DNA of 64,000 nucleotides from Flavobacteriales bacterium (GTDB lineage Bacteria > Bacteroidota > Bacteroidia > Flavobacteriales_F > PHOS-HE28): NCBI GenBank assembly GCA_019638115.1, contig JAHBUK010000001.1, positions 1,072,238-1,136,237 of the forward strand, given 5' to 3'. Shown here in pieces: positions 60,967 through 64,000 of this stretch. Each line of letters begins with the position of its first letter. The stretch's first letter is position 1. Below the pieces are notes generated by a model, which saw only the letters and a list, made by a program, of their open reading frames with translations, did no database searches and had not been told where the DNA came from. The translations under genes were made by a program, and so were the position numbers.

Positions 60967-61302
60967 TCAATCCCTTTCCCTCACGAAGGCATGCCGGTAA
61001 CCATATGCGGTTAAGAAGAGGCTGTCCCCTTGAAGCTCCATGCGCAGCGAAGTGTCTTCAAGCAGTACACGGTTACCCTCCCGCGTGAAGCGCAAGCGGT
61101 TCGGGGTATCGCTGCCGGGCAGTAGGTAGTCCACATGGCGGCCCTTCAGGAAGTACACATGGCCGGCGTTGCCGCAGCCTTCGCAGCCCTCCTGCCACTG
61201 TACCTCGGCGGTGCCACGGTAGCGCAGGCCTTCGAGCTGGAGTGGTGCCTGGGCGAAGGCTTGGGTGGCCAATAGCAGGAGGGGGAGGAGGTAGGTGCGC
61301 AT
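60967..61302 (-). CDS. Small secreted hypothetical protein
   Basis: A 111-residue protein with a signal peptide (MRTYLLPLLLLATQAFAQ) and a beta-rich body containing one CEGCG motif. No family recognised. ATG 61302 chosen for the signal peptide. It lies between the Doc module and the first pgk remnant. Confidence 0.6.
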   Translation of the reverse strand: MRTYLLPLLLLATQAFAQAPLQLEGLRYRGTAEVQWQEGCEGCGNAGHVYFLKGRHVDYLLPGSDTPNRLRFTREGNRVLLEDTSLRMELQGDSLFLTAYGYRHAFVRERD

Positions 61303-61494
61303 GGAGGAATATGCAACAGTACACATCGTACCGGGCAGGGTTCGATCCGGTAACCGTGAAAATTTGCGACCGGGGTGGCGATGATCACGGAGCGCTGGTG
61401 GTGCACGTGCTTAGGACCTGCTGTCTCCAACAAACCCTCAGAATGTGCTCTCGTAGTACTTTCGGTCAGGAGCCTGAGGGGGCTTGGATCACCG

Positions 61495-61610
61495 GGATCC
61501 CAGCACACCGTCCCCCCCAAGTACTTCAGCACCGCGCCACCGCCGGTCCGATACTTATCAGACCGATATGCATCGGACCTCACAAAGGTGTTAGTCTTTG
61601 GCTTGGCGCG
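61495..61610 (-). pseudogene. Decayed pgk 3'-end copy 1 with an 11-codon insertion
   Basis: On the minus strand the frame reads FVRSDAYRSDKYR and then TGGGAVLKYLGGTV, matching the Pgk C-terminus [15 protein letters not shown] of the real gene at the window end. The 33 bases at 61548-61580 have no counterpart in the real gene. On the plus strand CCAAGTACTTCAGCACCG aligns with the real gene at 63543. The copy is short and out of context, so non-functional. Confidence 0.75.
61548..61580. repeat. 33-bp insertion repeat, copy 1
   Basis: CCGATACTTATCAGACC... with GGTCCGATACTTATC and AGACCGATATGCATC as 15-bp near-repeats, ending in GGACC. Identical at 29 of 33 positions to 62791-62823. Encodes YRSDx units on the minus strand. 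Confidence 0.75.
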
Positions 61611-61776
61611 GGAACATGCCCAGGGGAACAATTCGGGAATTCGATCCCGAAATAGTACCAAACACCTTTTCTCGACGGGTGCTCAGATTCATGCTCACGT
61701 ATTGAGTTTCCCAATGAGGCGTGGTCAAGTGTCCTGCAGCATATCGGCTTGCCGAGTTCGCAGGTACCGCTCAACA

Positions 61777-62655
61777 TCAGGACCCACTCCCCGAAACCCG
61801 GTAGACCAGCCGCAGGAAGGGCAGGTAGTTCGGGCGATACCTGGCCTCCTGCCCCTTGTAGAGCGCGATCTTCTCCAAGCTCACCCGCAGGGCCATGTCC
61901 ACAGTGAAATTGTGGAACTCCAGATTGGCCCCCAACTGACCATAGCCACCGAGCGAGGTCACGGTGGGGATGGGGCCGTTGATCAACTGATCGGGTGCTG
62001 GACCCACCGTTTGGGCGCGTAGGATGCTGTAGGTCCTGTCGCCGATGCGGAACTGGTTGTTCCTGACATTGACCGAGGTGAGCATGGGGCCGAACTCCAG
62101 GTGTAAGCCAAATTCGGAAGGGGCGCCCAAGGCCACCTGGTATCCGAGGCTCAGGTTCATTCGGTCCTCCTCCCCGGTGATCTCGAAGTTCTCGTAGATC
62201 GGTTGGGTGAAACCGGTGGTGTTGGGGTACTCGATCACGAAGAGGCCGCCCGAGCGAAGCCTGGCGAAGTTCATGTCCGCCACCACGGCGTGGGTCCAGT
62301 TGAACTGGTATCTCAAATGGCCCCCGATCGCCAGCGCATTGTTGTACCGGTACTCCTGCGGGTATTCGCTCAGCCGGAAGTTCGCTGCCCGATCGCCAAG
62401 GGTGTTGATCACTTGGTCACGGATGAACCACTGGCCCAGGTACTCATTCAGGTCCAGGAACCCGGGCTCCTTCGGCGTGCCATCGTAGAAGGTGGCCGGC
62501 TCGTTGTTCGGCAGCAAGTAACCCACATTCAGGCCGAACATGAAACCCTTCTTCGCCGCCGGACCGTCCACTTGGCGCTCGCCATCCTGAGCGGATACGA
62601 CCATCCCCTGCCAGAGACAGAACAGGACGAGGAGTTGCTTCTTGCTGATGGTCAT
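61777..62655 (-). CDS. Outer-membrane beta-barrel protein
   Basis: A 292-residue protein with a signal peptide (LLVLFCLWQGMVVSAQ). The body has alternating hydrophobic/aromatic strands (FMFGLNVGYLLPNNEP, LAIGGHLRYQFNWTHAVVAD, NLSLGYQVALGAPSEFGLHL) and ends in a strand-like LPFLRLVYRV. No specific porin family recognised. It lies between the two pgk remnants. Confidence 0.75.
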   Translation of the reverse strand: MTISKKQLLVLFCLWQGMVVSAQDGERQVDGPAAKKGFMFGLNVGYLLPNNEPATFYDGTPKEPGFLDLNEYLGQWFIRDQVINTLGDRAANFRLSEYPQEYRYNNALAIGGHLRYQFNWTHAVVADMNFARLRSGGLFVIEYPNTTGFTQPIYENFEITGEEDRMNLSLGYQVALGAPSEFGLHLEFGPMLTSVNVRNNQFRIGDRTYSILRAQTVGPAPDQLINGPIPTVTSLGGYGQLGANLEFHNFTVDMALRVSLEKIALYKGQEARYRPNYLPFLRLVYRVSGSGS

Positions 62656-62730
62656 GCTCGGTGTGCGAAGATCGCAGCCACGTTGGCTACGGTCAACCTT
62701 TGCTGACTGTTAGTGAACTCCACTCATTTC

Positions 62731-62860
62731 TCGCCACGATCTCCGGCAACATCTTCCCTCCAAGCACTCCAGCATCGCACCATCACTGGTCCGAAACTTA
62801 TCGGTCCGATATGTATCGGACCTCACGTAGCTGATCTTCTTGCTAAGCTGTTTGGCATGC
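62731..62860 (-). pseudogene. Decayed pgk 3'-end copy 2 with an 11-codon insertion
   Basis: The minus strand reads SKKISYV, RSDTYRSDKFR, then TSDGAMLECLEG, against the real [21 protein letters not shown] one-base deletion after LEG shifts the frame, so the copy cannot work. Plus-strand identity to the real pgk end (63511-63595) is high on both sides of the insertion (62791-62823), including ACGTAGCTGATCTT. Confidence 0.8.
62791..62823. repeat. 33-bp insertion repeat, copy 2
   Basis: Two 15-bp units GGTCCGAAACTTATC and GGTCCGATATGTATC followed by GGACC; the second forms a perfect 9-bp palindrome GGTCCGATA/TATCGGACC. Inserted at the same place in the pgk end as copy 1. Confidence 0.8.
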
Positions 62861-62886
62861 CCAATTGTTCATCCATTGTCTCAACA

Positions 62887-63204
62887 TCACCGCTTACGTA
62901 AGCGTTTCAGTATCACGCGTCGCGGAGATCTTCGCTTCTGGTGGTGTATAGCGAGCACGTCAACACGGTCTTTGTTCACCACTAAATAGATCAAGCGGTA
63001 GCTGCCCACCAGCAATTCCCGTACGGCGGGGATATTGGCCTCCGGAACAGGCTTGCCCCTCAATGGCTGATCGATGAGCAGGTCCGCTGCAGCGAAAAAG
63101 CGGTCCACCATGTCCTTTGCGCTTCGGGGAGAGTCGCGTGCGATGTAGGTGGCTATACCATCAATGTCCGTGATGGCATCAACGGTCCACTTCACTTCGA
63201 CCAT
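62887..63204 (-). CDS. RelE/ParE family toxin
   Basis: A 105-residue basic protein with VKWTVDAITDIDGIATYIA, RELLVGSYRLIYLV and a C-terminal VLAIHHQKRR. ParE members poison gyrase, RelE members cut mRNA; the sequence does not decide. It overlaps the antitoxin gene by 13 bases. Confidence 0.9.
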   Translation of the reverse strand: MVEVKWTVDAITDIDGIATYIARDSPRSAKDMVDRFFAAADLLIDQPLRGKPVPEANIPAVRELLVGSYRLIYLVVNKDRVDVLAIHHQKRRSPRRVILKRLRKR

Positions 63205-63392
63205 TTGCGCAACCGTTTCCGTGCTTCAGCAGTGGAGACTACTTCGCCTTTGGCGGATTGCTCCAACCCGCGTTCGATTTTGCTGAGTAGCAGGATGTGG
63301 TCGATCAACTCGTCCACCGGCACATTTTCGGGAAGCTCTTTCACGCTTCGCAATAGAGCCTTGCGGGTAACGGTGGGTTCCTTCATGCGCAT
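63192..63392 (-). CDS. Antitoxin partner of the RelE/ParE toxin
   Basis: A 66-residue protein (RSVKELPENVPVDELIDHIL, then AEARKRLRKWSK) directly upstream of and overlapping the toxin gene, as in parDE/relBE modules. The N-terminal region may bind DNA. ATG 63386 is an alternative start two codons downstream. Confidence 0.8.
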   Translation of the reverse strand: MRMKEPTVTRKALLRSVKELPENVPVDELIDHILLLSKIERGLEQSAKGEVVSTAEARKRLRKWSK

Positions 63393-63491
63393 AGGTCAAA
63401 GATAATAACCGCATGAAGCCATGCTCGCACGTTGGCGTGCGCGTGTGATCCGGGTAGAAGTGCAGGTGTTGCCAATGCGGCGTGTGGACGA

Positions 63492-64000
63492 TCAAGATGA
63501 TCGTCCGACGATCGCCGCTATTCCCGGCAACACCTTCCCCTCCAAGTACTCCAGCATCGCACCACCACCGGTGCTTACGTAGCTGATCTTGTCCGCCAAG
63601 CCGAACTGGTTCACAGCCGCTACGCTGTCGCCGCCGCCTACGAGGGAGAAGGCGCCCTTCTCTGTGGATCCTGCTACGGCATTGGCAATGGCGATGGTGC
63701 CTTGCTGGAAGGGCTCCATCTCGAACACGCCCATGGGTCCGTTCCAGAGGATGGTCTTGCTGCCCAGGATGGCATTGCGGAAGGTCTCGATGCTCTTGGG
63801 GCCGATGTCCAGGGCCATCCAGCCATCGGGCACGGCGTCGGCCGCGCACTGGTCGGTGTTGGCGGTGGCGGCGAAGGCATCGGCCACCACGGCATCGGTG
63901 GGGATGTGCAGCTTCACGCCCTTCTCCTTGGCCTTGGCCACCACGTTGCGCGCGGTGTCCAGCAGGTCCTCCTCCACCAGGCTGGCGCCGGTCTGCCCGC
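63492..64000 (-). CDS. pgk: Phosphoglycerate kinase, C-terminal part (runs off the window)
   Basis: The frame is open to the window end. Features: [40 protein letters not shown] and [19 protein letters not shown] are the C-terminal nucleotide-binding motifs of Pgk. It makes ATP and 3-phosphoglycerate from 1,3-bisphosphoglycerate. The N-terminal half is outside. Its 3' end is the parent of two decayed copies nearby. Confidence 0.95.
   Translation of the reverse strand, partial: GQTGASLVEEDLLDTARNVVAKAKEKGVKLHIPTDAVVADAFAATANTDQCAADAVPDGWMALDIGPKSIETFRNAILGSKTILWNGPMGVFEMEPFQQGTIAIANAVAGSTEKGAFSLVGGGDSVAAVNQFGLADKISYVSTGGGAMLEYLEGKVLPGIAAIVGRSS

Larger units (their letters stand above)
61303..61776. 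other. Intergenic region with pgk remnant 1 and inverted repeats
   Basis: 474 bases. Holds the pgk remnant (61495-61610). Also holds a 9-bp inverted repeat AAAGGTGTT (61584-61592) / AACACCTTT (61661-61669) and, inside it, a hairpin TTCGGGA/TCCCGAA (61632-61651). No separate functional gene was seen. Confidence 0.55.

Noticed and set aside
61146..61661. 171-residue ORF across pgk remnant 1
   Set aside because: It overlaps a clear secreted-protein gene in another frame and contains only a short Pgk-like stretch with the insertion; treated as a remnant, not a gene.
1..64000. CRISPR arrays, rRNA genes, prophage or transposase genes
   Set aside because: I looked for regularly spaced repeats, rRNA-like sequence, phage structural proteins and transposase motifs and saw none.

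Overview
This window looks like chromosome from a GC-rich member of the Bacteroidota, most likely an uncultured Flavobacteriales-type lineage. The evidence is threefold. Several secreted proteins end in type IX secretion (Por) sorting domains. Many genes have the Bacteroidota promoter (TTG, about 19 bp, TAnnTTTG, or the GC-rich form TAnnTTCG). The gene neighbourhoods DUF4175 / ATP-binding protein / ybeY, prs-rplY-pth and acpP-fabF-rnc-IPExxxVDY-pyk are typical of the phylum. No rRNA, CRISPR array, prophage or insertion sequence was found. One tRNA (Asn) is present.

Layout. 1-14056: end of a secreted protein, the DUF4175-ATPase-ybeY operon, a frameshifted JmjC-type cupin gene, MscS, mnmG, a methyltransferase, an ALDH7 dehydrogenase and a TlpA-like lipoprotein. 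Two perfect parS-like palindromes lie in and just after mnmG. 14276-22026: an M28 peptidase and rpiB on the minus strand, an unusually GATC-dense intergenic region, a MORN-repeat protein, and a multi-PAS histidine kinase with its LytTR response regulator. 22053-29256: rnr, prs-rplY-pth, ferritin and a second M28 peptidase. 29333-32565: a YfiR / TPR / HAMP-SpoIIE signalling operon. 32608-40255: a universal stress protein, two ssb paralogues with the same helically phased operator-like array, an ECF sigma operon encoding a membrane-anchored beta-barrel-like protein and a PKD/T9SS protein, and an AsmA-like DUF748 protein. 40361-50992: tRNA-Asn, a PfkB kinase, secreted proteins, Sod, a biotin carrier, rnhA, marC, purN, an iodotyrosine-deiodinase-like nitroreductase, and the fatty-acid / RNase III / pyk run. 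50998-60288: pyk, the PPIase-pheS-geranylgeranyl reductase operon, cvpA, a glycosyltransferase, a cold-shock protein and a sterol desaturase. 60393-64000: an accessory patch with two toxin-antitoxin modules and a beta-barrel protein, interleaved with two decayed copies of the pgk 3' end, ending in the real pgk, which runs off the window.

The most unusual signals are four. (1) Upstream of both ssb genes there are four 10-bp direct repeats followed by CCCGGATC at a fixed distance from a promoter-like TTTGC. (2) Two pgk 3'-end remnants each carry the same 33-bp (11-codon) insertion and delimit cassette-like accessory modules. (3) Two parS-like sites and a GATC-rich intergenic region lie 6-7 kb apart, suggesting proximity to the replication origin. 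(4) Short repeat elements are inserted in frame inside geranylgeranyl reductase, pheS and sodA.

All functional names come from motif recognition by eye and knowledge of the families; no database search was run. Starts were chosen from signal peptides, family N-termini and gene overlaps, because Shine-Dalgarno sequences are weak or absent in this phylum.
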